From positions 1 through 61,189 of the forward strand of contig JBDRVV010000017.1 of NCBI GenBank assembly GCA_039802005.1: DNA of 61,189 nt. Reading direction: 5' to 3'. Every line of letters begins with the position of its first letter. The first letter of the stretch is position 1. The notes under the pieces were generated by a model, which saw only the letters and a program-made list of their open reading frames with translations, ran no database searches and was not told where the DNA came from. Position numbers and translations under genes: made by a program. Below are positions 45,001 to 52,612 of the stretch, in pieces. Origin of the DNA: a candidate division WOR-3 bacterium (lineage in GTDB: Bacteria; Hydrothermota; Tepidihabitantia; SM23-42; JAOAFX01).

Positions 45001-45143
45001 GCGGTTACTGAAAAAGTCCTTTATCTATGCTTCCGGTTTATTAATTCAGAATGTCATTCCGAACTCGTTTCGGAATCTCAAGAGATGCTGAAATAAATTC
45101 AGCATGACAGGTTGTTGCTCTAATTGACTTTTTCAGCTACCGC
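45001..45143. mobile_element. MITE-like element with terminal inverted repeats
   Basis: A 143-base non-coding element. The left end GCGGTTACTGAAAAAGTC (45001-45018) matches the reverse complement of the right end (45126-45143), GCGGTAGCTGAAAAAGTC, at 16 of 18 positions. Inside is a GATGCTGAAATAAATTCAGCATGACA palindrome plus GTCATTCCGAACTCGTTTCGGAATCTC. ATTT borders both sides (with one extra C on the right), a possible short target duplication. No transposase inside, so it would need one in trans. Confidence 0.75.
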
Positions 45144-45186
45144 CATTTAATCTTTGGGTAACTTAACCAATTTAGAGGAGGTTAGA

Positions 45187-45471
45187 TTGACCGAACATAT
45201 AAAATATGTTGCAGGCAAAAACAAAGGCAAGATTTTTCTCTATGCCTTAAGCACCTGTATCTGGTGCAGAAAGACAAAAAATTTGTTGAATGAACTGGGT
45301 GTGGAATACTCTTACATTGATGTTGATTTGCTTGAAGGTGAAGAGAAAGAGAAAGTCAAAAAAGAGATTGAAAAATGGAATCCCGCCTTATCCTTTCCGA
45401 CAATTGTAATAGATGATAAAAGATGTATCATAGGGTTTAAAGAGAAAGAAATAAAGGAGCTATTGCAGTAA
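45187..45471 (+). CDS. Glutaredoxin-like protein
   Basis: About 94 residues with a thioredoxin/glutaredoxin fold and a CIWC active site following FLYALST; the cis-Pro loop is FPTIV. It probably reduces disulfides or receives electrons from a reductase. The start is set by a perfect AGGAGG six bases ahead of a TTG at 45187; the frame is open upstream to 45154, with no ribosome site for that start. No promoter is obvious; a MITE-like element ends 44 bases upstream and may supply or insulate transcription. Confidence 0.8.
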   Translation: MTEHIKYVAGKNKGKIFLYALSTCIWCRKTKNLLNELGVEYSYIDVDLLEGEEKEKVKKEIEKWNPALSFPTIVIDDKRCIIGFKEKEIKELLQ

Positions 45472-45732
45472 AGATAGCTGACTCCTCTCCACTTTTGAAG
45501 CTTAAATTCCCAATATTGGATAGAATAGCAGATTTTCAATATTCTACATTAAACTAAAAATTGAATAAGCCCTAATCCTCGCCCCTCCCCTCTCACTTAA
45601 AAATGGAGAGGATAAAGGTGAGGGTCCCTTGAAATTTAAAACCTTTTATTGCACGATAAATCCTCCAGTTACACTTCGTGACAAAATCCATCAAGAATGA
45701 GAAAGACGGAGAGGCGCAGTAAAGATAGCAGT
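45472..45732. repeat. Repeat-bearing spacer before the VapBC pair
   Basis: No gene seen. At about 45570-45630 is a CCTCGCCCCTCCCCTCTCACTT...GGAGAGGATAAAGGTGAGGG inverted repeat of the family found in the giant gene (25547-25585) and at 40988. The phrase AGTAAAGATAGC occurs at 45468-45479 and again at 45718-45730, a short direct repeat bordering the region. Confidence 0.55.
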
Positions 45733-45760
45733 TGACAAATTATAAATTTGGCATACAATA
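45733..45760 (+). promoter_or_regulatory. Promoter of the VapBC operon
   Basis: -35 TTGACA (45733-45738) and -10 TACAAT (45755-45760), 16-base spacer. The ATATTG...CGAT sequence just after may be an operator, as VapB proteins usually repress their own promoter. A leader of about 20 bases leads to AAGGAGG and the vapB ATG. Confidence 0.75.
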
Positions 45761-45786
45761 TATTGTTCGATGAGAAGGAGGTTTAC

Positions 45787-45993
45787 ATGGAGACAGTTTT
45801 GTCGCCTAAATATCAAATTTTGATACCTAAGAAATTGCGGGAGCCGTTGGGATTAAAAAAAGGACAAAAATTACAGATTATAACTAAGGATGGACTAATA
45901 ATTCTCATTCCCGAGATAAATATCAAGGAGATGCGTGGATTTCTAAAGGGTGTAAAAAAAGATGGGTTGCGCGAGGATAGGGAAAGACTATGA
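45787..45993 (+). CDS. vapB: AbrB/VapB-type antitoxin
   Basis: A 68-residue swapped-hairpin AbrB/SpoVT DNA-binding protein: METVLSPKYQILIPKKLREPLGLKKGQKLQI is the family signature (split here from one continuous N-terminus). The C-terminal tail (MRGFLKGVKKDGLRED) would bind the toxin. ATG 45787 has an ideal AAGGAGG site. Its stop overlaps the toxin ATG (ATGA), the usual antitoxin-toxin coupling. It should neutralise VapC and repress the operon. Confidence 0.9.
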   Translation: METVLSPKYQILIPKKLREPLGLKKGQKLQIITKDGLIILIPEINIKEMRGFLKGVKKDGLREDRERL

Positions 45994-46355
45994 TTATTGT
46001 TGATTCCTTTGGCTGGATTGAATATCTCATTGATGGACCAAAGGCACAAGATTATGAAAAGTATTTACTAAAACCGAGCAAGATTATTACTCCAACAATC
46101 ATTCTGTACGAGGTTTATAAAAAGGTTCGTCAGGAAAGAAAAGAAAGCGATGCACTTATCATATATGCGCTGATGATAAAGACAAAGATTGTTGATTTAA
46201 CTGCTGAAATTGCCCGTACTGCTGCAGAACTGAGTTTAAAGTATTCACTTCCTATGGCTGATGCAGTCATTTATGCCACAGCGAAAAACGAAAATTGTAA
46301 ATTAGTTACCTCTGATCCACATTTTAAAAATTTACCTGGGGTGACATTCATCTAA
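45990..46355 (+). CDS. vapC: PIN-domain ribonuclease toxin (VapC)
   Basis: A 121-residue PIN-domain toxin that cleaves RNA when not bound by VapB. The acidic metal-binding residues D5, E41, D91 and D109 are all present (IIVDSFGWIEYL, LYEVYKK, MADAVIYATA, VTSDPHF), so it should be active. Translation is coupled to vapB. The pair sits inside the redox island, 18 bases before the FTR fusion gene, and may read through into it. Confidence 0.93.
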   Translation: MIIVDSFGWIEYLIDGPKAQDYEKYLLKPSKIITPTIILYEVYKKVRQERKESDALIIYALMIKTKIVDLTAEIARTAAELSLKYSLPMADAVIYATAKNENCKLVTSDPHFKNLPGVTFI

Positions 46356-46373
46356 ATATATTCAGGAGGTTCT

Positions 46374-46886
46374 ATGGCTGATAGTAAAGAAAATATTGCA
46401 GAAGTAGAGATTGAACAATTATATAAACGATTAAACAAAGAGGCAGAGGAGGGTGGTTATCACCTCAATCCTGATATAGATTTTACAAAACAACTCGTAA
46501 AATCATTAATCATCAACCAAAGGCGTTATGGCTATCAAGCCTGTCCCTGTAGATTGGCATCAGGCAGAAAAGAAGATGATTTAGATATTATCTGCCCCTG
46601 TGACTATCGGGATGCAGATATACTTGAATATGGTGCCTGTTATTGTGGATTATATGTTTCAGAAAAGGTTCTTAAGGGTGAAATGCAGTTACAATCAATA
46701 CCGGAAAGGAGACCACCAGAAGAAAAGAGAAAAAAGGCTAAACCACTCCCGCAAAAAATCGCCGAGCCTCTCCCCTATCCAGTCTGGCGTTGTAGGGTCT
46801 GTGGCTATTTATGCGCCCGTGAATCACCACCCGAGGTCTGCCCGATATGCAAGGCAAAGAGAGATAGGTTTGAGAGATTTATGTAA
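46374..46886 (+). CDS. Ferredoxin:thioredoxin reductase catalytic subunit fused to rubredoxin
   Basis: A 170-residue two-part protein. Residues 1-110 are the FTR catalytic domain with its 4Fe-4S cluster and redox disulfide: C57-P-C59, C74-P-C76 and C89-Y-C91. Residues 138-170 are a short rubredoxin domain, C140-x2-C143 and C156-x2-C159. FTR takes electrons one at a time from ferredoxin to reduce a thioredoxin-like disulfide; the rubredoxin could accept or deliver those electrons. No separate FTR variable subunit is seen, as in many anaerobes. Likely partners are the PDO, the glutaredoxin and ferredoxin reduced by KorAB. Confidence 0.9.
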   Translation: MADSKENIAEVEIEQLYKRLNKEAEEGGYHLNPDIDFTKQLVKSLIINQRRYGYQACPCRLASGRKEDDLDIICPCDYRDADILEYGACYCGLYVSEKVLKGEMQLQSIPERRPPEEKRKKAKPLPQKIAEPLPYPVWRCRVCGYLCARESPPEVCPICKAKRDRFERFM

Positions 46887-46964
46887 TTTGGTCGTTTTTT
46901 TATTTCGGACCTGGCAATTCCAAAAATATATGTAAAATGGAAATATGTATTACATTACGATGTG

Positions 46965-47006
46965 TTCCCGATAACCTGATTTTCTGATAGTCTGATACCT
47001 TTAACC
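46965..47006. repeat. CCTGATTTTCTGATAGTCTGATACC repeat
   Basis: A short intergenic element of CTGAT-rich units. The same motif, on the same strand, is found in frame inside the giant gene at about 21640-21690. The rest of the spacer 46887-47015 shows no gene. Confidence 0.6.
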
Positions 47007-47015
47007 TTTGCCCCC

Positions 47016-47051
47016 TTGACATTGTCTAAAGTTTGATTATAATAATTATAT
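47016..47051 (+). promoter_or_regulatory. Promoter with overlapping PerR-type operator for the fur/perR-like gene
   Basis: -35 TTGACA (47016-47021), 16-base spacer, -10 TATAAT (47038-47043). Over the -10 lies TTATAATAATTATAT (47037-47051), matching the PerR box TTATAATNATTATAA at all but the last base. The operator also covers the ATG at 47050, so regulator binding would block both polymerase and start. It points to autoregulation. Confidence 0.8.
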
Positions 47052-47520
47052 GATTGAAATGATTTCAAACTTAAAACAAATTAAAGAAACATTAAAGAAG
47101 GTTGGTTTAAGACCTACTTTCCAGCGAATCAGGATATTGGAAACTCTTTATAAATTTAGGTATAAACATCCGAGTGTAGAAATGATATATAACGAACTAA
47201 AAGATGAACTACCAGTAATTTCAATGACTACAGTTTACAACACAATGAATGCGATGCATAACAAAAAAATGCTCAATGCTTTGACAATTACGGGAATGGA
47301 CATACATTATGATCCTAACCTGACATCCCATCACCATTTCTATTGTAACAGTTGCCACAAAATTTACGACATTGATATAAATTGTCCCCTTGGGAATGAA
47401 AATAAGAAAAGCATTGGTGGACACAAAATTGAGGAGGTGCATGGGTATTTTAAGGGAATATGTAAAGAATGTCTAAAAAAGGCTCAAAAAGGCGATAAAA
47501 AGATAAAAATAAATGGGTAA
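47050..47520 (+). CDS. perR: Fur-family regulator, PerR-like
   Basis: A 156-residue Fur-fold metalloregulator. A winged helix ([27 protein letters not shown]) is followed by a dimer domain with HHHFYC and two structural zinc CxxC pairs (CNSC and CKEC). PerR senses peroxide through iron-catalysed oxidation of histidines. The PerR-type box over its promoter and the surrounding peroxide-defence genes favour PerR over Fur, but the sequence alone does not decide. The ATG lies 6 bases after the -10, so a leaderless message is likely; ATG 47059 is an alternative. Confidence 0.85.
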   Translation: MIEMISNLKQIKETLKKVGLRPTFQRIRILETLYKFRYKHPSVEMIYNELKDELPVISMTTVYNTMNAMHNKKMLNALTITGMDIHYDPNLTSHHHFYCNSCHKIYDIDINCPLGNENKKSIGGHKIEEVHGYFKGICKECLKKAQKGDKKIKING

Positions 47521-47542
47521 ATTTTTAAAAAAGGAGGTAAAA

Positions 47543-47668
47543 ATGCCTAATGTCACCAAAGTAGGTCAGGTTTTTAAATGCGAAATATGTGGTAATGTAG
47601 TTGAGGTGAAAGAAGTTGGCGGCGGTGAATTAGTATGCTGTGGCGAACCGATGACCCTCGTCAAGTAG
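47543..47668 (+). CDS. dsr: Desulforedoxin
   Basis: A 41-residue protein almost identical in layout to Desulfovibrio desulforedoxin: C13-x2-C16 (FKCEICG) and adjacent C32-C33 (VCCGEPM) bind one iron. It equals the N-terminal domain of desulfoferrodoxin as a separate gene, and a superoxide reductase without that domain lies just downstream (48219), so it probably gives electrons to it. Excellent AAGGAGGT site, 22 bases after the PerR-like gene, so cotranscribed. Confidence 0.88.
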   Translation: MPNVTKVGQVFKCEICGNVVEVKEVGGGELVCCGEPMTLVK

Positions 47669-47700
47669 AGCAGGGCTCCAGTCTTGCAGACCCACGCCTT

Positions 47701-47724
47701 GTAGGGCAAGGCTTTAGCCTTACA
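47701..47724. repeat. GTAGGGCAAGGCTTTAGCCTTAC palindrome
   Basis: A single copy of the element found three times at 41968-42076, here between the desulforedoxin and arsC genes. Confidence 0.75.
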
Positions 47725-47790
47725 ATAAAAATAAACAAACTCAAAGATTTGCTCTACATTGCTACAGGAATTACGAAAAGGGATTAGATA

Positions 47791-48222
47791 ATGAGGAAAC
47801 CCAAAGTCCTGTTCTTATGCTATCATAACTCTGCCCGAAGCCAGATGGCAGAGGGTCTTTTGAAAAACCTTGCAGGGGATAAATTTGATGTTTATAGTGC
47901 CGGGATTGAACCGACCAAGGTCCACCCACTCGCAATAAAGGTAATGCAAGAAATTGGTATAGATATTTCAAATCAGAAATCAAAATCCGCAGTTGATTTT
48001 TTGAGCGAGCATTTCGGGTATATCATAACGGTTTGTGATGATGCAAAAGAAAAATGTCCGGTATTCCCGGGTATTGCGATGCGTCTCCACTGGCCATTTG
48101 AAGACCCGGCATTGGCCTCGGGTAGTGAAGAAAAGAAATTATTGGTCTTTCGCAAGGTGAGAGACCAGATAAGAGAAAAAATAATAAATTGGTTAAATGA
48201 GTTGAAAAAGGAGGAATTATGA
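47791..48222 (+). CDS. arsC: Arsenate reductase (thioredoxin-coupled, LMW phosphatase fold)
   Basis: A 143-residue ArsC of the low-molecular-weight phosphatase type that reduces arsenate to arsenite. The P-loop C10-x5-R16 (CYHNSAR) binds the oxyanion, and C82 and C89 (VCDDAKEKCP) are the relay cysteines that pass the disulfide to thioredoxin. All three are present. No arsenite efflux pump or ArsR is in the window. Its stop overlaps the superoxide reductase ATG (ATGA). Reduction would come from a thioredoxin-like protein such as the PDO or glutaredoxin here. Confidence 0.93.
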   Translation: MRKPKVLFLCYHNSARSQMAEGLLKNLAGDKFDVYSAGIEPTKVHPLAIKVMQEIGIDISNQKSKSAVDFLSEHFGYIITVCDDAKEKCPVFPGIAMRLHWPFEDPALASGSEEKKLLVFRKVRDQIREKIINWLNELKKEEL

Positions 48223-48614
48223 CAGACCTTAACACCTTATTCCAGTCTGCTGACTGGAAAAAAGAGAAGCATGTGCCGGTAATTGAGGCACCACAAAAAG
48301 TAAAAAAAGGCGAAAATTTTAAGGTTACCGTGAGTGTCGGTAAAGAAATCGCTCATCCCAATACAACCGAACATCATATTGCCTGGATTGATGTCTATTT
48401 TCATCCAGAAGGTGAAAAATTTCCATATCAGATTGGCAAATTTGAATTTATGGCGCACGGCGCATCAACAAATGGTCCGAATACAAGCACGGTATATACC
48501 CATCCGGAAGCCACCTTGACTTTTAAGACTGAAAAATCAGGCACAATTATTGCGTTCTCCTATTGCAATATCCACGGCTTATGGCAGAATTCACAGGAAA
48601 TAAAAGTTGAGTAG
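48219..48614 (+). CDS. sor: Superoxide reductase (neelaredoxin type)
   Basis: A 131-residue class II superoxide reductase that converts superoxide to peroxide without making oxygen. The Fe(His4Cys) centre is intact: H18 in EKHVP, H46 in AHPNTTEHH, H52 or H53, C116 and H119 in SYCNIHG. E16 and K17, the mobile catalytic residues, are present. There is no desulforedoxin domain; two such domains are encoded separately nearby (41058, 47543). Coupled to arsC by a 4-base overlap. The peroxide made would be removed by rubrerythrin downstream. Confidence 0.96.
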   Translation: MTDLNTLFQSADWKKEKHVPVIEAPQKVKKGENFKVTVSVGKEIAHPNTTEHHIAWIDVYFHPEGEKFPYQIGKFEFMAHGASTNGPNTSTVYTHPEATLTFKTEKSGTIIAFSYCNIHGLWQNSQEIKVE

Positions 48615-48616
48615 CG

Positions 48617-48668
48617 TCCGTCTGAATCCGCGTCTTTATCCGTATGAATCCGTGAATTTGCAACGCAA
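48617..48668. repeat. TCCGTATGAATCCGTGAATTTGC repeat with hairpin
   Basis: A short repeat-like stretch (GTCCGTCTGAATCCGCGTC, TATCCGTATGAATCCGTG) ends in an ATTTGC/GCAAAT hairpin just before the rubrerythrin ribosome site. It resembles the sequence before the YHS gene (44493-44528). Confidence 0.55.
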
Positions 48669-48683
48669 ATAAGGGAGGTTAAA

Positions 48684-49187
48684 ATGAAAAAAATGACTGA
48701 GAAAGCATTATTGGAAGCGTTCGCTGGAGAATCAATGGCACATATGAAATATCTGATCTTCAGCGAAATTGCAGAAAAAGAAGGAATGCCCAATATTGCA
48801 AGGCTCTTCAAGGCAATTGCCTATGCCGAACAGGTACATGCCACAAACCATGCAAGAAACTTAGGAATAATAAAAAAGACACCGGATAATCTCCAGACCG
48901 GTATTGATGGCGAGACATACGAGGTTGAAGAGATGTATCCGGTATTCAATAATACTGCTAAATTTCAGAATGAAAAAGGTGCTGAACAATCAACCCATTA
49001 TGCCCTTGAAGCAGAGAAAATTCATATGAAGATGTATACAGATGCGAAAGCAAGTGCGGAAAAAGGCAAAGATATAGATATTAAAGAAATATACATCTGC
49101 CCTATCTGTGGTTTTACCCATATTGGAAAACCACCTGAATACTGCCCGGTCTGTGGTGCACCAAATAGTAAATTTAAAAAATTCTAA
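48684..49187 (+). CDS. rbr: Rubrerythrin
   Basis: A 167-residue classical rubrerythrin, a peroxide reductase. The ferritin-like diiron domain (about 1-130) shows FAGESMAHMKY, YAEQVHATNH and LEAEKIHMKMY with the ExxH metal ligands. The C-terminal rubredoxin has CPIC and CPVC in the IYICPICGFTH and PEYCPVCGAP segments. Strong GGGAGG ribosome site. It follows superoxide reductase, the usual order for detoxifying superoxide and then peroxide. Confidence 0.96.
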   Translation: MKKMTEKALLEAFAGESMAHMKYLIFSEIAEKEGMPNIARLFKAIAYAEQVHATNHARNLGIIKKTPDNLQTGIDGETYEVEEMYPVFNNTAKFQNEKGAEQSTHYALEAEKIHMKMYTDAKASAEKGKDIDIKEIYICPICGFTHIGKPPEYCPVCGAPNSKFKKF

Positions 49188-49193
49188 GGTATA

Positions 49194-50879
49194 ATGTCTA
49201 AAACTAATCTCTCAATCGTCATCTCGGGCGAGGCAGGACAAGGGATAAATGCGGTCAGTGAAATCCTGGTAAAAATTGCCCAATCATCAGGACTTTATGC
49301 CTTCGCCTGGAGTGAATTGATGTCACGAATCCGGGGTGGAATAAACTCAACTCAAATAAGAATAAGTAACCAGCGGGTACGGGCACCGATAGATAGAATT
49401 GATATTTTAATTCCTTTGAAAGAAAAGGCATTCCATCACCACAAGGAACACATCACTAACGAAACATTCATCTTAAATGAATTTCCAATCAGTAATTATA
49501 AGTCATATACCATTCCCTATTCGCAGGTGGCAAAGGAACTTGGAAATTCTGTCTTTGCCAATATTATTGCAGTTGGTGTGCTTGCTGGGTTAATAAATAT
49601 TCCATTTGAAAATCTAACAAATCTTATTAAAAAACACTTTCTTGCCAAGGGCAAGACAATAATAACCAAAAACACTCAAGCGGCAAAATACGGTTTTGAA
49701 CAGGCTGAGGAGATTAAAAAACTGAAAATAGCAAATTTTACGACCAAGTTTAGTGAAAGCGTTCGCAAAGAAAAAATTATTGATGGTTCCACTGCCATTT
49801 CCCTCGGTGCGATTGCTGGAGGAGTAAAATTTCTTGCTGCATATCCGATGACACCTTCAAGTGGTGTCTGGACCTACCTTGCACGGGTTGGTAAAGATTT
49901 AGATATAATAACCGAACAGGCAGAAGACGAAATTTCGGCTATGAATATGGGGCTCGGTGCTTCTTATGCCGGTGCCCGTGCTCTGGTTACCACTTCAGGT
50001 GGTGGATTTGATTTAATGACCGAAGGGTTAAGTTTAGCAGGAATCCAGGAGACCCCAATTGTAATTCACCTTGCCCAGCGTCCCGGTCCGGCAACAGGAC
50101 TACCCACACGCACTGAACAAGCAGACCTTGAACTTGCCCTTTATGCAGGACACGGAGAATTTCCACGCATTATTTTTGCCCCAGGGAATTACGAGCAGGG
50201 ATTCTATCTAACGAAAAAAGCATTTGACCTTGCTGATAAATTCCAGGTTCCGGTTTTTGTGCTAACTGACCAGTTTTATATTGATTCCTTTTATAGTGTA
50301 GTTCCATTCACATTTGAAGGTCGTGAAACTGAAAGTTATATTATAGAAACTATAGAAAATTATCAGCGTTACCAAATTACGGAATCAGGGATCTCACCGC
50401 GGGGAATACCTGGCTATGGTAAAGGCATTGTCAATGCAGATTGTCATCACCATGATGAAGATGGACATATCTCTGAAGACCTGAAATTGCGCACCCGGAT
50501 GGTGGATAAATTGATGAATAAATATAAGTCTATAAAAGCGGAGCTAATTGAACCTGAATTTTATGGCTCCCCAAATTATAAAATACTCGTATTATGCTGG
50601 GGCTCAAACTATGAGATTGTGAAAGAAGCAATTAAAGTAATAAACTCGGATGATGTTGCGATGCTCCATTTCAGTCAGGTTCACCCTATCCATCCTGTTA
50701 CCCAGCAATATCTGAAAAAAGCTAATAAATTAATTATGGTTGAAAACAATGCAACCGGGCAGATGGCAAAATTATTAAAACAAGACTTTGGAATTGAAAT
50801 AAAGAACCTAATCTTAAAATACAACGGATTACCGTTTACCGTAGAAGAAATTGCTAATGCCATAGGAGGTTTGATGTGA
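49194..50879 (+). CDS. korA: 2-oxoacid:ferredoxin oxidoreductase, fused gamma-alpha subunit (KorA type)
   Basis: A 561-residue subunit. Residues 1-190 are the gamma domain (SGEAGQGINAVSEIL) and 195-561 the alpha domain (AYPMTPSSG, GASYAGARALVTTSGGG, EGLSLAGIQETP), the layout of 2-oxoglutarate:ferredoxin oxidoreductases. The enzyme decarboxylates a 2-oxoacid to its CoA ester and reduces ferredoxin. 2-Oxoglutarate is the likely substrate, since sucCD is in the window, but 2-oxoisovalerate or pyruvate cannot be excluded. It starts 7 bases after rbr. A VOC protein gene overlaps its end and separates it from korB. Confidence 0.93.
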   Translation: MSKTNLSIVISGEAGQGINAVSEILVKIAQSSGLYAFAWSELMSRIRGGINSTQIRISNQRVRAPIDRIDILIPLKEKAFHHHKEHITNETFILNEFPISNYKSYTIPYSQVAKELGNSVFANIIAVGVLAGLINIPFENLTNLIKKHFLAKGKTIITKNTQAAKYGFEQAEEIKKLKIANFTTKFSESVRKEKIIDGSTAISLGAIAGGVKFLAAYPMTPSSGVWTYLARVGKDLDIITEQAEDEISAMNMGLGASYAGARALVTTSGGGFDLMTEGLSLAGIQETPIVIHLAQRPGPATGLPTRTEQADLELALYAGHGEFPRIIFAPGNYEQGFYLTKKAFDLADKFQVPVFVLTDQFYIDSFYSVVPFTFEGRETESYIIETIENYQRYQITESGISPRGIPGYGKGIVNADCHHHDEDGHISEDLKLRTRMVDKLMNKYKSIKAELIEPEFYGSPNYKILVLCWGSNYEIVKEAIKVINSDDVAMLHFSQVHPIHPVTQQYLKKANKLIMVENNATGQMAKLLKQDFGIEIKNLILKYNGLPFTVEEIANAIGGLM

Positions 50880-51289
50880 ACACAAATAATTATTCCTGCG
50901 ACCATATTGGAATTTTGTCCAATAATGCCGAACGGTTAATCAAATTTTATAAAACAAATTTGGGTTTCCGATTAATTTCGGCTGAGAATCTTTCCTCTAA
51001 TATTGTTAAGAAACTTTTTAAAGTCAATACTACTTGTTGTTTTTATCGACTGAAATTTGAGGACTTACTATTGGAAATTTTTCAACCCCATAAGAAAATC
51101 AAAAAACTGTACTCTAATAAATGTAATGGCATTCATCATTTTGGGTTAAGGGTGCAAAACCGGGAACTTTTCATTAAACATCTTCGTGGTAAAAAAGTTA
51201 AAATTATTACTATCAAACGAAATGAGCGAAAAATTTATTTTATTAAAGACCCTGATGGAAATATTATAGAAATACGGGAGGCAAGGTAG
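50876..51289 (+). CDS. VOC-superfamily protein (glyoxalase / methylmalonyl-CoA epimerase-like)
   Basis: A 137-residue VOC-fold protein with the two beta-alpha-beta-beta-beta halves and all four expected metal ligands: H10 (CDHIGI), E67 (LLLEIF), H87 or H88 (GIHHFGL) and E132 (GNIIEI). The layout is closest to methylmalonyl-CoA epimerase and lactoylglutathione lyase, but the substrate cannot be read from sequence. The GTG start overlaps the korA stop (GTGA) and its stop touches the korB ATG, so it is translated between the two subunits. A link to the CoA product of KorAB is a reasonable inference. Confidence 0.82.
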   Translation: MNTNNYSCDHIGILSNNAERLIKFYKTNLGFRLISAENLSSNIVKKLFKVNTTCCFYRLKFEDLLLEIFQPHKKIKKLYSNKCNGIHHFGLRVQNRELFIKHLRGKKVKIITIKRNERKIYFIKDPDGNIIEIREAR

Positions 51290-52156
51290 ATGACGCACGA
51301 TAGATTTTCTCTAAAAAATATTGATATTGCATGGTGTCCAGGATGTGGAAATTTTGGAATATTACAGGCATTAAAGGATGCATTAAGCGAATTGAATATA
51401 GAGCCAACAAGATTGGTCCTTGTTTCCGGCATCGGTCAGGCAGCAAAACTTCCCCACTATTTAAAAGCAAATTTCTTCAATGGATTGCACGGAAGATACC
51501 TATCCGCAGCTACAGCAATAAAAGCAGCTAATCCCGAGTTGACCGTAATTGCTGTGAGCGGTGATGGTTGTACTTATGCAGAAGGTGGTAATCATTTTAT
51601 ACATACAATAAGAAGAAATCCCAATATTACTAATATCGTGCATAACAATATGGTTTATGGTTTAACTAAAGGACAGGCTTCGCCAACAAGCCAACCTGGT
51701 TTCAAAACGCCGGTGCAAATGGATGGTGTTTTTGAAACACCATTTAATCCAATCAGCATTGCAGTCGCCCTTGATGCCTCATTTGTGGCAAGAACTTTTA
51801 TCGGCGATATAGATCAAACAAAAGAAATTATAAAACAGGCAATCATCCACAAGGGATATGCACTCGTGGATATCCTCCAGCCCTGTGTCTCATTTAACAA
51901 AATTAATACCTATGCCTGGTTCAAAGAACATACTTATTATCTTGATGATTCTTACAATCCATTGGACCGCTATGAGGCATTTAAAAAAGCCTGCGAAGAA
52001 GACCCGATGCCCCTGGGCATAATTTATAAAAATCCCAATCGGAAGGCGTTTGAAGATAATCTCAATGTTTACAGGGAGGATAAAATCCCAATAATATGGC
52101 GTGATACAAAGAAAAGGCTAAACTACATAAACAATTTTTTTAAGGAGGAAGTGTGA
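51290..52156 (+). CDS. korB: 2-oxoacid:ferredoxin oxidoreductase, beta subunit
   Basis: A 288-residue thiamine diphosphate-binding subunit. The CPGCG motif near residue 16 and the TPP motif [10 protein letters not shown]...[11 protein letters not shown] (about 97-125) are complete. It pairs with KorA encoded two genes upstream. No ferredoxin-like delta subunit is present, as in the two-subunit Kor enzymes. Its end overlaps the peroxiredoxin GTG start (GTGA). Confidence 0.95.
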   Translation: MTHDRFSLKNIDIAWCPGCGNFGILQALKDALSELNIEPTRLVLVSGIGQAAKLPHYLKANFFNGLHGRYLSAATAIKAANPELTVIAVSGDGCTYAEGGNHFIHTIRRNPNITNIVHNNMVYGLTKGQASPTSQPGFKTPVQMDGVFETPFNPISIAVALDASFVARTFIGDIDQTKEIIKQAIIHKGYALVDILQPCVSFNKINTYAWFKEHTYYLDDSYNPLDRYEAFKKACEEDPMPLGIIYKNPNRKAFEDNLNVYREDKIPIIWRDTKKRLNYINNFFKEEV

Positions 52157-52611
52157 TTAAAATCGGTGACGCAATTCCTGATTTTGTTTTGAAAGACCAG
52201 CATAATCAGGATGTAAAATTGTCTGATTATAAAGGTAAAAAGGTTCTTTTGTCTTTCCACCCCCTTGCCTGGACAGGTGTTTGTACTAAGCAGATGAAGG
52301 CATTGGAAAAATATAAAGCAAAATTTGATGAATTAAATACAACTGCCTTTGGTATTAGTGTTGACCCGGTGCCTTCAAAGCATGCCTGGGCGAAAGATAT
52401 GGGAGTAAGAGAAACAAGATTACTTTCAGATTTTTGGCCCCATGGTGAGTATGCAAAGAAACTCGGAATATTCAGAGACAAAGAAGGATTCTCAGAACGG
52501 GCGAACATCATAATTGATAACAATCAGAATGTTATCTGGGTGAAAGTCTACGATATCCCCCAGCTTCCTGATATTGAGGAAATAATAAAATTTTTAGGTG
52601 AAAGGAGGTAA
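52153..52611 (+). CDS. Peroxiredoxin (AhpE/BCP-like)
   Basis: A 152-residue thioredoxin-fold peroxidase. The peroxidatic Cys is C44 in [12 protein letters not shown] with T41, and the matching Arg is near residue 117 (SERANII). The family usually has P where this has G just before VCT. No resolving cysteine is obvious, so it may be a 1-Cys type that needs an outside thiol such as the PDO. GTG start overlapping korB. Part of the continuous run rbr-korA-VOC-korB-prx. Confidence 0.9.
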   Translation: MIKIGDAIPDFVLKDQHNQDVKLSDYKGKKVLLSFHPLAWTGVCTKQMKALEKYKAKFDELNTTAFGISVDPVPSKHAWAKDMGVRETRLLSDFWPHGEYAKKLGIFRDKEGFSERANIIIDNNQNVIWVKVYDIPQLPDIEEIIKFLGERR

Positions 52612-52612
52612 A

